From Datisca glomerata (lineage: Eukaryota > Streptophyta > Magnoliopsida > Cucurbitales > Datiscaceae), in assembly GCA_003255025.1 (NCBI GenBank), contig QANY01009128.1, forward strand, positions 682,547-746,546: a DNA stretch of 64,000 nt, given 5' to 3'. Under the pieces are notes generated by a model that was given only the letters and a program-made list of their open reading frames with translations, made no database searches and was not told the DNA's origin. The translations under genes were made by a program, and so were the position numbers. Position 1 is the first letter of the stretch; every line of letters begins with the position of its first letter. Positions 13,649 to 26,300 of this stretch are shown piece after piece.

Positions 13649-14228
13649 TCAGTCTTAAACAGTTACGACACCTCACTTCATTGCGTTATAAGATTAATTT
13701 TGGAAATAAATATGGTTCTCGAAAAATTGTTAAAAAATGTTTTTGGGAATTGATTTGAGTTTTTTCAACCTAAAAAAATTATTTCATATTCTCCAAAATT
13801 TTGAAACTGAAAGTAACTATATAGAGAAGTTTTATCTAAAAAATTAGAATTTAAAAGGACTTGTCCCTCCAATTACCTGAAAACTGAATATTGTCGAGAG
13901 GGCTGATCCTGGATTGGGTCTTAGAACCCCACCAGTTCGTCTTAACGGTTATCTTTGAAAGTGCTATTTGGTTTGTCTTGGAAAACATTTGGAAAATTAG
14001 CATATTTTTTTCTTCGAGAAAATAGCATAATTTGTAAAGTGGTGATACATTTCTGGTTTATATTTCAGATAAGAAAATATGGCAACTGAATCCAACATTA
14101 ATGTTATCGCAAACCATGTTGCTGAAAGCCAATGGCAGAACCCTACTGTTGGGACTCAAATGCGAAACTTGGGTCTGCAGAACTCTGTTGTGACCCATGT
14201 GGCCCATATGACACCTGAGAAATTTAAC

Positions 14229-16278
14229 TATAATATCCCGACCCTTCTTAAATGGACATTTTTGTAAAATTAATTTCAAAGATAAAATGATTTTAAAAAG
14301 TGATTATTTGTAATTTTGGTAAAATAATTTTAATTATATATGGTTTAGTTTAAATTTCAATTAGTCAATTTTAAAAGAGTTTTAATTTATATTATAAAAT
14401 TTTAGCTCACTCACACCATATGCTTATTTATACCTTTGTATTATCCTGACCCTATTTTATCCTTGATTAGGCAATCTCAACCCTCAATTGAAAATCACTC
14501 ACACTACATGCATATACACCCTAAACCAACATTTAACTTATTATATGTATATTCCAAAACAACAACAACTCCCCCTCGCAGCCCTCTCCTCCTCCTCGCA
14601 GCCTCTCATTCCCCGCGCAGCCACCTGCAGGCCAGCAACTCTTCTCCTTCATTGGTCTCTCTCTAATTGAATTTGTGTAATCTTCTTCTCTTTCTTTCTT
14701 GATTTCTTTCTTTAATCTCTTTCTCTCTCTATTTTTGTCTCTCTCTCTCTCTCTCGTCATTGCTTCGTCTTCCTCTCCATGTTTCTTTCCCTATCTGTTT
14801 TTCTCTTCTCCTTTCCTCTACTTCTATGTAACCCTTTGTTGCTCTCCCTCTCTCCCTCTGTTTGTCTCTCTCAGTTATCCCCTTGTTCTTTCTTCATTCC
14901 CTCACTGTTTTTTTTCTTTTCTTCCCCTCTCTATTTCTTTCTCCCTCTCGTTCTCTCTCGCTCTCTCGTTTTCTCTCTCTCTGACTCTCTCTGCATCCTT
15001 CTTCTTTCTCTCTCTCCTCCTTTGCTTCTGCCATCACTGGTGGTTTATCACTGAGGCCCCTTTCCCTTTCCCTCTATTTCCCTTTCTTTCGCTTTCTGTT
15101 TCTCTCTCTATCTCTGAGTACAACTGATTTTGCGTAGTATGTTATCATGTTTGATTATGTTATATGTATCATTATGCATTATTATGATTAATTAATATCA
15201 TACGTTGGATTCTGTAAGTTATGAGGTTAATTAATTCAAGTGGTATTTAAGTAAAATATGAACTTAAGCATGACCTTTAGTTAACAAGAAATCAGGACTG
15301 TTCATGTTATGTTCTGTTAAACGAATGTGTGTCATCTGTTCATGCTTTCGTCACACATAGGGTGTCATCTGTTCATGTTCTGGTCATTCATTGAGTGTCA
15401 TCTGTAAATGTTTTTCGTCACTCATGAGGTGCCATCTGTACACATTTTTCGTCACCTATGAGTGTCATCTGTTCTGTCGCCCAGTGAGTGTCATCTGTTT
15501 CGCCGCCCAATTCGTCATGATGTGTTTCAGTTAACGTGTGATCAGTTCTGACTAAGTTGTTAACTAGAGGATATGACAAGCCAAGATATGATTAAGATTG
15601 TTAAATGATTATGTTTGAGACATGTGTTATCTGTGTGCTATGTTAAGCCATGTCATGATCAAGTGCGTTATTTTATTTCATTTATGATACATGTCAAGTT
15701 CAGTTATGTTATGTCATGATTGCATTTATGACATATGGATGCGTGTTATTATGTGAGTTTGCTTACTGAGTATTTTAAAATACTCATTCCCCCATAATTA
15801 TTTATGATGCAAGTGGTGATGGTGAGTAGCATGAGTAGGAGACTGCCATAACCTGTTAGATCAGAGAAATTTATGTGTTCAGTTTATGTGATTTAAAACT
15901 TAGGAAAACGTTTTCTGTTAAACTTGGTCATTCAAGTAGTTTATTTTACGTTATGATTTTCTACGAATTATGATGATTGAAAGTTTCATGAATTATGGAT
16001 TTTAAGTTTTGACTTTATTTCAGAATTTAATTCAGTTTTTTGAGGTTTTATTAATTATGCATTTAAGACACTTTATCGCTTCCACTATTTATTGATTAAG
16101 ATTCCAATCATGGATAAGTTTAATGCTTCCGCTATTTAAGGTCAGGGGTTTTCCATCATGGGTAAATTAAGAATTTTTAATTTGAGAATTTTCTCAAAAT
16201 TAAGGTTTGTTTTGAATTGGAGATTTCAAAATTGTGAAATTACACGTATCTTTAACCCGCGGTGATCGGGGAGTGACA
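14229..16278 (+). mobile_element. Ty3/gypsy-type solo LTR, 2,050 bp
   Basis: The unit starts TATAATATCCCGACCC (a canonical TGTAATATCC start with one TG-to-TA change) and ends CGGGGAGTGACA. It is flanked by a perfect 5-bp duplication, TTAAC (14224-14228 and 16279-16283). It lies inside copia gag, whose coding sequence continues on either side. No gag or pol of its own is present, so it is a solo LTR left by LTR-LTR recombination. A long CT-rich tract occupies 14660-15115, and its apparent ORFs are low-complexity artefacts. A GTCATCTGT minisatellite follows. The end motifs resemble Del/Tekay-type LTRs, which is an inference. Confidence 0.85.
15328..15515 (+). repeat. GTCATCTGT minisatellite within the gypsy LTR
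   Basis: Five to six diverged units of roughly 30-45 bp, each beginning GTGTCATCTGT (or GTGCCATCTGT) and including a TTCGTCAC-like block. The spacing is uneven. Confidence 0.7.
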
Positions 16279-17040
16279 TTAACGGTATGAATTTCAAAAG
16301 GTGACAACAAAATATGCTCTTTTGCCTGACCACGCTGATTCTGGCAAAAAGCTTGACAAAAAAATGCTCCTAAGCTCAATGACAATGGGCATGATTTCTA
16401 AATGATCAGTGTTATTGATGCTTGAAAATATTCTGATTATTTATATAGGAATTACATAATGAATTGTCTTACTGATTGTATAATGTTTATTCTGACAAGA
16501 AAACAACAAATGAGTTATGAGAATCTCTTGAACAAAAGTACAACACCGAGGATAAGGGCCTCGAGAAATTTATAGCGACCCGCTTTTTGGAGTTTAAAAT
16601 GGGGGATTCCAAAACAGTGATTAGTCAAGTGCATGAACTACAAATTATCAGCAAGAGATTCATGTTGAGGGAATGATGTTGAATGAATCATTTCAAGTGG
16701 CTTATATTATTGAGAATTTGCCTCATGCGTGGAAAAATTTCAAGAATTATCTCAAGCACAAACGAAAGGAAATGAGCATCGATGATCTTATTATTCGACT
16801 TTGAATCGAATAAGATAAAAGGCTATCCAAAAGAAGGTGGTCAAACTATGTTGCTGTAGTAATGGCTAACATTGTGGAGCACAGTCAAGGTTCCAAAACC
16901 AAGAAGACTAACAACAAAGGGAATGGTCCAAACAAGCTAGGTCACAAATCTTCTGAGTGTAGATTGCCTAAGAGAAACAAAGAGGCTAATGTGATTGAGA
17001 ACATTGGTTGAGACGTTTCTGATATCAACCTCTCAGTAGT

Positions 17041-18116
17041 GGTCTCTGAGATTAACATTGGATCAAATCTAAAGGAATGATGGATTGACACTGGAGCTAC
17101 CCGCCATGTGTGTTTTGATCGTGGGATGTTCTCTACCTTCGAAACTATCGAGTATGGAGAGAAGATTTTCATGGGGAACTCGGCCACCTCTAAGTTCTGG
17201 AAAGGAATCAACTCTGAACAATGTCTTGTATGTACCTGAAATCTAGAAGAACCTTGTGTCTAGTTCACTGTTGAATAACCATGGATTTTGTATGGTATTT
17301 GAGCCAAACAAAATTATTTTGTCTAAGAGCGGAATGTATGTTGGTAAGGGTTATATGAGTGATTGAATGTTCAAACTCAATGTAATGACTTTGGTCAAAC
17401 TCAATATCAATAAAGCTGGTTATTTTACTCACTTGCTTGAGTCTTCCAATTTATGACATGGTAGACTAGGTCATGTCAATTATGATACTTTGCGTAAATT
17501 AATTAATTTGGATTATTTATCAACATTTCATATTGATTCAAATCACAAATATGAAACTTGTGTTGAGATAAAATTTACGAGGCCTTCATTCTAAAGTGTT
17601 GAAAGAAATACCGTACCAGTTGATTTAATTCACAGTGATTTATGTGATTTCAAATTTGTACAAACAAGAGGTGGTAATAAATATTTTATTACTTTTGTTG
17701 ATGATTCACAAAATATTGTTATGTATATTTGCTAAAGAGCAATGATGAAGTTATAGAGAAATTCATTCTATATAAAATGAAGTTGAGAATCAACTGAATA
17801 AGAAAGTTAAGGTACTAAGAAGTGATTAAGGTGGCGAGTATGAATCACTGTTTGTTGTGATTTATGCTGAACATGAGATTATATATGAAACCACATCACC
17901 TTATTTCCTCAATCTAATGGTGTTGTTGAGCACAAAAACCGTACCTTGAAATAAATGATAAATGCATTGTTGATCAGTTATGGATTACCTAAGAACATGT
18001 GGGGAGAAACAGTTTTGATGGTTAACTATCCTTTGAATACGATACCTAAAAAGAAAGAGAATAAGATCTCATATGAGTTATGAAAAGGTAGAAAACCTTC
18101 ATACAAATATTTATGG
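17041..18116 (+). pseudogene. Copia protease and integrase remnants
   Basis: The protease active site WIDTGATRHVC is readable, with the DTGA codons at 17087-17098. Integrase follows: [26 protein letters not shown] (about 17628-17709), including the first catalytic Asp region, then LRSD-stop-GGEYES near 17817-17845. The HHCC zinc part upstream is eroded. At least eight stops or frameshifts interrupt the reading. The integrase would insert the element's cDNA into the host chromosome. Confidence 0.75.
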
Positions 18117-18578
18117 ATGTGTGGATGTCTTGCTAAAGTGCTGTTACCTACACCCAAAAAGGTGAAGACAGGACAAAAAATCGTCGATTGCATTTTCATT
18201 GGTTATATAAATAACAGTAGTGCGTGCCGGTTCCTTGTGTACGAATCTAGCAATCCTGAGATTCACAAGAACATGATAATGAAGTCTAGGAATGCATCAT
18301 TCTTTGAACATGTATTTTCTTACAAATCTAAGGAAGAGTCAAGCTCTTCGAAAAGACTTCTTGAAACTATTGATGAAGAAGATAGCGAGGACCAATATGA
18401 AGAAGTCAAGGTAGAACCTAGAAGGAATAAAACTGCTAGGACAGAAAAGTATTTTTGTCCTTATTTTCTAACCTATATGATAAAAAGTGAACCAATTACT
18501 TTCAATGAAGCTGTAAACTCCAATAAAAGTCCTTGTTGGAAAGAGGCGATTAAGAGTGAAATTGATTCCATTTTGTAA
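18117..18578 (+). pseudogene. Copia integrase C-terminus and linker to reverse transcriptase
   Basis: This is the longest open segment of the element (153 codons). It contains the integrase GKGY-like C-terminal module (KTGQKIVDCIFIGY) followed by an acidic linker and the start of the RT-connecting region (EAVNSNKSPCWKEAIKSEID). It starts and stops arbitrarily within the former polyprotein and is not an independent gene. Confidence 0.75.
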
Positions 18579-19935
18579 AATCATACTTGAAACTAGTAGA
18601 TCTTCCACCTGGTTGTAAACATTTGGGTTCCAAATAGATTTTCAAACAAAAAATTAAAGTTGATGGATCAATTGATAAATACAAGGCTAGACTTGTAATT
18701 AAATACTACAGACAGAAGGAAGGTCTTGATTATTTTTATACATATTCTCCACTTTCGAGAATAAGCTCTATTAGGATAGTACTTGCAATTGCAGCTATGT
18801 GAAGTCTTGAAGTACATCAAATAGATGTGAAAATAACATTTATTTATGGAGATTTAGAGGAAGAAATCTACATGAAACAACCAGAAGGGTTTTTCCCTCC
18901 TAGGAAAGGAAAGAAAGTCTATGAATTAGTCAAATCATTGTATAGTTTAAAACAAGCACCAAAACAATGACATGAGAAATTTGATAGCCATATGATGTCA
19001 ATTGGCTTCAAAATCAATGAGTGTGATAAATGTATCTATGTTAAAGATACGTAAAATGGATATGTCATTGTGTGTTTGTATGTTGACGACATGTTATCGT
19101 TGGGAGTAATGATAAGATGATCAAATCTACGAAAGATATGTTAAAATCTAGATTTGATATGAAGGACATGAGACTTGCTGATATAATATTGGGAATAAAA
19201 ATTAAAAGAATATCATATTGACTTATTTTAAGTTAGTATCATTATGTAGATTCTATTATTGAAAAATTTAGCAAAGATAACACTGGTGAATAAAAAATAC
19301 TGATGGGTATTTGTCAAGTAGAATACTCTAGAGTGATAGGTAGTCTGATGTACTTGATGAGCTGTACTAGCCTATATAGTAAGTAAACTAAGTAGATTCA
19401 CGAGTAATCCCAGAGCTAAACATTGGAAAGTCATTGTAAGAGTAATGAGGTACTTATGATATACATGGAGTTATGAACTATACTATACAAGTTATCCAGC
19501 GTTCCTAGAAGGATATACTGATGTAAATTGGATATTTAATAAGAAAAATATGAAGTCTACTAGTGAATATATTTTCATACTAGGAGGTGTTGTCATAACA
19601 TGAAAATCCTCAAAACAGACTGTATAACTAGATCCACTATAGAATCTGAGCTTATAGCTTTGGACAAATGTGGGGAGGAGGCTTAGTGGATACACCACTT
19701 CCTAGAGGATATTCCTAGATGGACAAAACATGTGCCACCAACTGCATACACTGTGATAATCAAAGTGCTATTAGTAGGACACAAAGTAATATGTATAATG
19801 GTAAGTCTAGACACATTTTTCGTATATATAATACCATTAAATAACTACTCTTGATAGGGGTTATCACTCTAGACTATGTCAAGTCAAAGGATAACATTGC
19901 GGATTTATTAACTAAAGGGTTAAATAGAGAGTTAG
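18579..19935 (+). pseudogene. Copia reverse transcriptase and RNase H remnants
   Basis: RT blocks are in order: KVDGSIDKYKARLV, YSPLSRISSIRIVLAIAA, LEVHQIDVKITFIYGDLEEE, IYMKQPEGF, LVKSLYSLKQAPKQ. The polymerase box YVDD is intact at 19079-19090. RNase H-like sequence follows from about 19490 (GYTDVNWIF, and WKSSKQT after a stop). The first Asp-containing motif is DVK where DVKTAFLNG is usual, reading DVKITFIYG. There are multiple in-frame stops. In an intact element this enzyme copies the RNA into cDNA. Confidence 0.8.
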
Positions 19936-20555
19936 TTGAAAAGTCATCAATGGGATGAGACTAAAGCCCATGTAAAAATAAGTTGATACAAAGGAAACTC
20001 AACCTAGTTGATTGTAGATCCCAAGATCTAGGTTCAAAGGGACAACCTAATCCTATAAACTTAACCGGATCACAATGGGGATTTTTCTTTTCCATTCTTA
20101 TGACAAAAATAGTGATACTCGTCAAGACCAGGTTAAGCTAAGCTTTTAATGATTCTTATGCGTCAGAAATTGTAAGATCCGAGTGGAGTAATGCGAGTTT
20201 ACTCTTAAATTAAGAGACCACCTATGTGAGAGTGAAGTGGGGTCGTTTCTATAGGAATTCTAAGGCACAATTCTTTAAAAACGCTTACAGAACTAGGAGG
20301 ATGTTCATGGCCAAAACGAACATAATCATGAGAACTGATCGTGAGGGTGTGGTTATAGTATGTCATGTGTATAGTATGTCATCATTTACACAAAATGCCA
20401 AATAGTTTAAAGACATCGTGTCTACTGGTCAGCTAGTAAAGTAAATATACTTACATAATGGAAGGTTCAAAGGATAAAACCTACCTATCCTATGCAGGTT
20501 TCACGTAGATTTCTATCACTATGTTTGTTGTGTTGTTGGTCATCAATTTTCATTC

Positions 20556-20565
20556 ATGTGGGGAA
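20556..20565 (+). other. Polypurine tract of the copia element
   Basis: ATGTGGGGAA lies immediately before the 3' LTR start TGTTGA, the standard position for plus-strand DNA priming in copia elements. Confidence 0.7.
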
Positions 20566-20566
20566 T

Positions 20567-20908
20567 TGTTGATTTTCGTAGACCAATTTTGGACAATTTT
20601 TTAGGTAGAACCCATTATATAAAAGTGTAAGGTTTTTAAATTTTTGAATTCTCATCTGCGAGTACATCGAAATTGACTATTAATTTGTCAAAATTGACTT
20701 TGGGATGAATGAAAAATTATCTCCCAAAATGAGCTAAATGAGAATGAAAAAATAGTTGTGAATTATAGAAATCTCACATTGAAAAGAGAGAAAATGTTTG
20801 AGTGGTATATATAGAGATGCTTGTATCAAGGGTGATAACTTGATAAGCCTATGAATTGTTGTATTATTGTTATTCACATTTAATCTTATAATGCAATACA
20901 TTATTTCA
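20567..20908 (+). repeat. Copia 3' LTR, internally deleted
   Basis: The 342-bp copy begins TGTTGATTTTCGTAG. It aligns with the split 5' LTR over 20573-20848 and 20853-20908. Between them, four bases (CTAT) replace the 727 bp present at 12865-13591. It ends ATTATTTCA near 20908; sequence beyond does not match the 5' copy. Confidence 0.75.
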
Positions 20909-22031
20909 AACATGCTCACATTTGTTAGTTCTTTCAGTATGATGGTATGTAATTCAGTTCTGCAAAGAAATTCTACACTTGTCTTTACTGGCGCATAACT
21001 GCTTACTAACAATACTCGTTAATATCACCATTATATACTTTTTCACTACAAATCAAGTCATCTCCCATTCTAAAAAACACGCGATGTTCTAACTGATTTG
21101 TACCGTGGAGTTCATATCAATTTAAAAAAATAGACATATCTAAGTTTTTTTAAACTCTATGTTGAGCTGCTAAAGTTTGAGCAACGGTTCAAAACAATCA
21201 ACATAACTTCTCATATTGAACCCCCGACATAGAGAGGATCCAAATCCCTTTAACCACACCCTCACGATTATGTTTGTTTTTACAACTAAAAATGTGTATG
21301 TGTAGATAGACTACTCAATAAACCTGCTAAGAAGCATTGTCGTAGGTTATTAATAGCAAAATTACAGCGTATCCCACCATACTCATAGAGAAGCTGATGT
21401 TTAAAACTATAAGCAAGTTCAATCCTAACAAATGGGTGTGAAGACTCGAGCTAATACCATAAATGGTTATTTCTTAACCAACAACCGGTTATCATTTCGC
21501 TCTCCTCCAAACATATCTTTATAATGCTTTCATAAAAAAACATTTTTTTGAAATTTTGTTAACCCACTACCAATTAATTAATCCGCTTACCATTTGCTAG
21601 TAAATATGATTTTTTTTATTTGTGTTTAAATAAACAACAATTCTCATGTTCTGACAAACATAAGAGATCTTGTTATACCATGTTCGTATTAAAGACGGAC
21701 AAGACAAATCTTAATTTTTTTATAAAAAAAATGAAAAATATCACATCAACTTTACTTTTTTAATTTTTTATTTGAATTTGATATGAATTGTTAAATAATA
21801 GTTCAACGACTCATATTGAACCAATAATACATTCTATTTGGATCATCAAACCGTAGACTATCCAAATCCATGAACCAAAGCCTCCTGACAGGACTTGACC
21901 AATTTCTGAGAAAAATGAGGCCTAATAAATTAGTACAATCTTGACCCTTTTGCAATGATCAATAGCTACCAAACAAGCATTTTGCAATCTCTGTCATCAG
22001 TTCTCCATAGAATTGGCCTATGAGTTTTCAT
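20909..22031. other. Intergenic DNA, no gene seen
   Basis: AT-rich, with no coding sequence I can support. Short ORFs here have no recognisable features. Confidence 0.5.
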
Positions 22032-22876
22032 TAGGGGTGTTCAACGGTCGGTCTAGTCAGACTGTTGGAGGAAAACAAGACCAGACCTAAAATCACGGTC
22101 CTCCTATATGGAGGACCAAACATACCATAAATCTGAAAAAAGTCTGGACTGACCAGACCGAAAATCAACGGTCGGTTCGAACGGATTTAACGGACTAAAT
22201 CTGAGAAAGAGGGGGAGAGGAGACGTCGTGACTCGTGAGGTAAGGGAGAGGAAGATGGTCTGAGCTGAGGGAGGGGGTCTGAGCTGAGGGAGAGACGAGA
22301 GGATGCGTCGTGACTCATGAGCTGAGGGAGAGGGAGAGGGAAAGGCGAGAGGAGACGTCGTGACTTGTGAGCTGAGGGAGAGGGAGAGAGTCTGAGTTGA
22401 GGGAGAGGGAGAGGAGAGAGGAGGCGTCGTGACTCGCTGAAGGAGAGGGATAAGGTCTGAGCTGAGGGAGAGGGAGAGGGTCTGAGTTGAGGGAGAGGGA
22501 GAGGCGAGAGGAGGCGTCGTGATTCGTGAGCTGAAGGAGAGGGGGAGGGTCTGAGCTGAGGGAAAGGGAGAGGCGAGAGGAGGCTCGTGACCCGTGAGCT
22601 GAGGGAGGCTGGAGAGGGAGAGTCGAGACTCGAGAGGACTGGAGGCGAGATGCGAGAGGGAGAGAAGAGAACTAACCTAAAATCCTATATATATATATAT
22701 CTAGTCGGTCCGGTCGGATTGATCCAGAACTAACAAAAATTCTGGACCGATCCGAACTTTCGATCCTCTCTAAAAAGAGGACCGAACTGACCATTAAAAA
22801 AAAATCATCCAGACCAATCAATTTCAGTTTTAACCGATTCGAATTAAATGATCTAGACGATTTTTGAACACCCCTA
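22032..22876. mobile_element. hAT-like non-autonomous DNA transposon
   Basis: Ends are a perfect 13-bp inverted repeat, TAGGGGTGTTCAA at 22032 and its complement ending at 22876. The flanking 8-mers GTTTTCAT (22024-22031) and GTTCCCAT (22877-22884) agree at six of eight positions, matching the 8-bp hAT duplication with decay. The interior has GGTCGGTC and GGTCCGGTCGG near the ends and a GA-rich minisatellite in the middle. There is no transposase sequence, so it depends on a helper if it is a hAT. Confidence 0.65.
22210..22660 (+). repeat. GA-rich minisatellite (GAGCTGAGGGAGAGGGAGAG)
   Basis: About ten imperfect units built from GTCTGAGCTGAGGGAGAG, alternating with GGCGAGAGGAGRCGTCGTGAC blocks in a higher-order pattern. 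It lies inside the hAT-like element. Confidence 0.8.
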
Positions 22877-22884
22877 GTTCCCAT

Positions 22885-23335
22885 TGCCGGACCAGGCCAA
22901 GCCACCAGCTAGTGTCCCATAGCTAAAAAAAATTGTGTATTACCATGCCTGCACCGATGAAATTATATCACACACTATATTTCTATCTTATTTTTAATTT
23001 TATACTCAAATAATTATTCTAATCCATAATCAACAAAAAATAAAACCCCCAGACAATAATTACCACAGCAACCAGTAATTAATTAAATATAAAAAAAGTT
23101 TCAAGAGAAAAAGACAAGACACATAATTCTCTTTCTTAACATCATAACATACGTCAATGATGATCAATATGATAATGATAAAAAAAGTAGTTCTTTTATT
23201 AACTATTATTATATGTGGGAAAGATAAGGTTTCTTTGGACCATGCCCAAATTTCATTGACATCTATTCTATATATGAGCGACTAAAAATATCATTTTGCA
23301 ACAGCAACAGAGGGAAACAGAGAGCGAGGGAGAGA
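22885..23335 (+). promoter_or_regulatory. Upstream region and TATA box of the CSLE gene
   Basis: AT-rich 450 bp between the hAT-like element and the CSLE start codon. A TATATAT box at 23269-23275 lies about 60 bp before the ATG, so transcription probably starts near 23300 and the 5' UTR is short. The leader is GA-rich (CAGAGAGCGAGGGAGAG). Positions are inferred. Confidence 0.45.
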
Positions 23336-26300
23336 ATGGGAAGTCATGAAAGGTATGTACCATTATTTGAAACAAAAAGAGTGAAGGGAAGAGTGATATA
23401 TAGATTATTTGCAGTATCAATATTGGTGGGTATATGCTTGATTTGGGTGTATAGAGCGAGATATGTGCCTAAGCATGGTGAAGATGGAAGATTGGCTTGG
23501 ATTGGCTTGTTCTGTGCTGAGCTATGGTTCGGCTTTTACTGGCTTCTCACTCAGTCCCACCGTTGGAATCGTGTCTTTAGGACAACTTTCAAGGACCGCC
23601 TCCTTCAAAGGTCCCTCTCTCCCTCCCTCCTTCCCATATAAATGTATAATTTATGTTGCTATGACGAAATTTGTAGTACTTAACGAACAACGTTTTTGAA
23701 ACAGAGGCGAGAAAGAGATGCCAAAGGTAGACATATTTGTATGCACAGCAGACCCAATGATAGAGCCACCAATAATGGTGATAAACACAGTGTTATCAGT
23801 AATGGCGTATGATTACCCACAAGAGAAACTCAGTGTGTATCTGTCTGATGATGCTGCCTCTGACCTTACCTACTATTCTCTCTTGGAGGCTTCTCATTTT
23901 GCTAAGCATTGGATTCCTTTCTGTAAGAAATTCAACGTTCAGCCAAGGTCACCTTCTGCTTTTTTTAAGTCACTCTCTGCCTACCATGAGCTTAATCAAA
24001 CCAAAGATTTGATTATCATCAAGGTATTTATTCATTTTCTTTTCTTTTTCATTAAGACGGATATATCTGTAGATGTTTTTTTAAGACTGTAATGTTTACA
24101 ACACTTTCTTTTTGGCTTTTCCTTTCCACTACTACTGCAGGCATTATATCAAGACATGGAGAGCAAAATTAATACTGCAACAAAACTAGGTCGAATCCCG
24201 GAAGAAGTACGCTCCGAGAATAAAGGATTTTCACAGTGGGAATCGTTCGTTTCTCGTCGCGACCATGACACCATTCTTCAAGTAATAAACATCATAATTG
24301 AATATACACGACTGTTTATCTATTTCTTGACTGGAAAGGGAAGAGCGTTTTGATTATCCTTGTTCTTTTTAGATACTAATTGATGGGAGAGACCCAAAGG
24401 CCACTGACAATGAGGGGTGTAGTTTACCAACACTTGTGTATTTAGCCAGGGAGAAAAGACCTCAATATCCCCATAACTTCAAAGCTGGAGCAATGAATGC
24501 TTTGGTACTTTTCATATGCTCGTGTAAACACATGCAATATTTTTACAGCACATTGGTTATTTGTTTTATGGTTAAACTTTCAGATCAGGGTCTCGTCAAA
24601 GATTAGCAATGGACAAATCATTCTCAATGTAGACTGTGATATGTACTCCAACAATTCAGATTCAGTGAGAGATGCACTTTGCTTCTTCATGGATGAAGAG
24701 AAGGGTCCAGAAATTGCTTTCGTGCAGTTCCCGCAAAACTTTGACAATGTTACGAAGAACGAAATATACGGTGCTTCTTTACGAGTAATTAGCGAGGTTA
24801 GTAGTCGTTTTATGGAACCAAGTTAACAAAAATTTTAACTAATATTTTTCTATTATTATCTACTTAATCGGATGGTTTTGTGTGGTGATGAAGGTGGAAT
24901 TCCAAGGTATGGATGGTTATGGTGGCATGCTATATATAGGAACAGGCTGCTTCCACAGAAGAGACTCTCTATGTGGGAGAACGTTCAGTAAAGAAGACAA
25001 AGGTGAATTGACAAACGAGAACAGTAAGAACTCTGAAGACAATGTAAACGAACTAGTAGGAAAATCAAAGACTCTAGCAAGCTGTACTTGTGAAGAAAAT
25101 ACCCAATGGGGAAAAGAGGTTTCTATCTCTCTCTATTTATATCTCAGAACGAGTTAAGCTACGTTTGGACCTCATTTTCTTAGAAAATTCTACGTTACTG
25201 TTACAGTTACAGATTGGGAGGAGAGAGGGAGAGAGTAGAAAGAGAAAAATGAGAAAAGTTTCTCTCTTCTCCACTATTTCTTTCTCCCTCCTCTCAGATT
25301 ATTACTTTAACAGTAACGCATAGAATGATCCCATTTTCTTTTCGTTCCTAATATCTCAAATCATCCAATAATGATATAAATGCAGATGGGATTGAGATAC
25401 GGTTGTCCAGTGGAGGATGTGATAACAGGATTGTCAATACAAAGGCAGGGATGGAAATCAGTTTATTATAATCCAGAGAGGAAAGCTTTTCTAGGGATTG
25501 CACCGACAACGTTACCACAGACATTAGTGCAGCACAAGAGATGGTCTGAAGGGGATCTCCTAATTTTGTTTTCTAGGTACAGTCCTGCCTTGTTTACACA
25601 AGGAAAAATCAGCTTTGGCCTACGATTGGGATACTGCTGCTATTGCCTTTGGGCACCTAATTGCTTGGCAACACTTTATTACTCCGTTGTCCCTTCACTT
25701 TACCTCCTCAGAGGCACTTCCCTGTTTCCACAGGTAACATGTCTATATGAACTCCATCTTTCACTATTTTGTAGAGAAATGAGTTTTAATACACTTCCTT
25801 TTTTCCCTCGAATGATAACTGAATAGCTGACTTTTCCTTTGTAATTTCAGATATCAAGTCCATGGTTTATACCATTTGCGTACGTGATGTTTGCCAAATA
25901 TGCTTGTAGCTTGGTAGAGTTTTTATGGTCTGGAGGGACAATTTTAGGCTGGTGGAACGAACAAAGGATATGGCTATATAAGAGAACAAGCTCCTACCTT
26001 TTTGCCTTCTTAGATGCCATCTTAGGGACACTAGGATTTTCAGAATCAGCATTCGTAATCACAGCCAAAGTGGCTGACCAAGAAGTTTCTAAAAGATACG
26101 AGAAAGAGACGATGGAATTTGGAACTTCCTCTCCAATGCTCACTATTTTAACAACACTGGCACTGCTAAATTTGTTTTGCTTTGCCGGAGTGGCTAAGGA
26201 AGCAGCCATTGGAGAAGGTATCGTGAGACTCTCTGAAAACATGGTTTTGCAGCTTCTTCTATGTGGGTTTCTAGTTCTCATCAATTTGCCTTTGTATCAA

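Larger units (their letters stand above)
14079..16960 (+). pseudogene. Copia gag remnant, split by a gypsy solo LTR
   Basis: The N-terminal part, 14079-14228, begins MATESNINVIANHVAESQ and ends in MTPEKFN. It resumes at 16284 with GMNFKR, a stop, then QQNMLFCLTTLILAKSL. Joined across the insertion this is the conserved plant copia gag segment PEKF-G-.F-RWQ..M.F.L..L. Further gag sequence at 16600-16800 includes [21 protein letters not shown]. The end of a zinc knuckle (LGHKSSECRLPK, about 16938-16973) is present but the first CxxC half is missing. Stops are frequent. Gag would form the virus-like particle of the retroelement. Confidence 0.75.
6521..20908 (+). mobile_element. Decayed Ty1/copia retrotransposon with two nested insertions
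   Basis: Read on the plus strand the element has a 5' LTR (6521-6578 plus 12622-13648), gag, protease, integrase, reverse transcriptase, RNase H, a polypurine tract and a 3' LTR (20567-20908). Protease before integrase before RT is the copia order. The 5' LTR is split by a MULE (6579-12612) and gag is split by a gypsy solo LTR (14229-16278). Every domain carries stop codons or frameshifts, so this is an old copy. The two LTRs align over their outer parts but the 3' copy lacks about 727 bp that the 5' copy has (12865-13591). I found no 5-bp target duplication and no clear tRNA-Met primer site after the 5' LTR. Confidence 0.8.

Noticed and set aside
14699..15127. 142-aa and 91-aa ORFs rich in Ser, Leu and Phe
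   Set aside because: They are translations of a CT-repeat tract inside the gypsy solo LTR.
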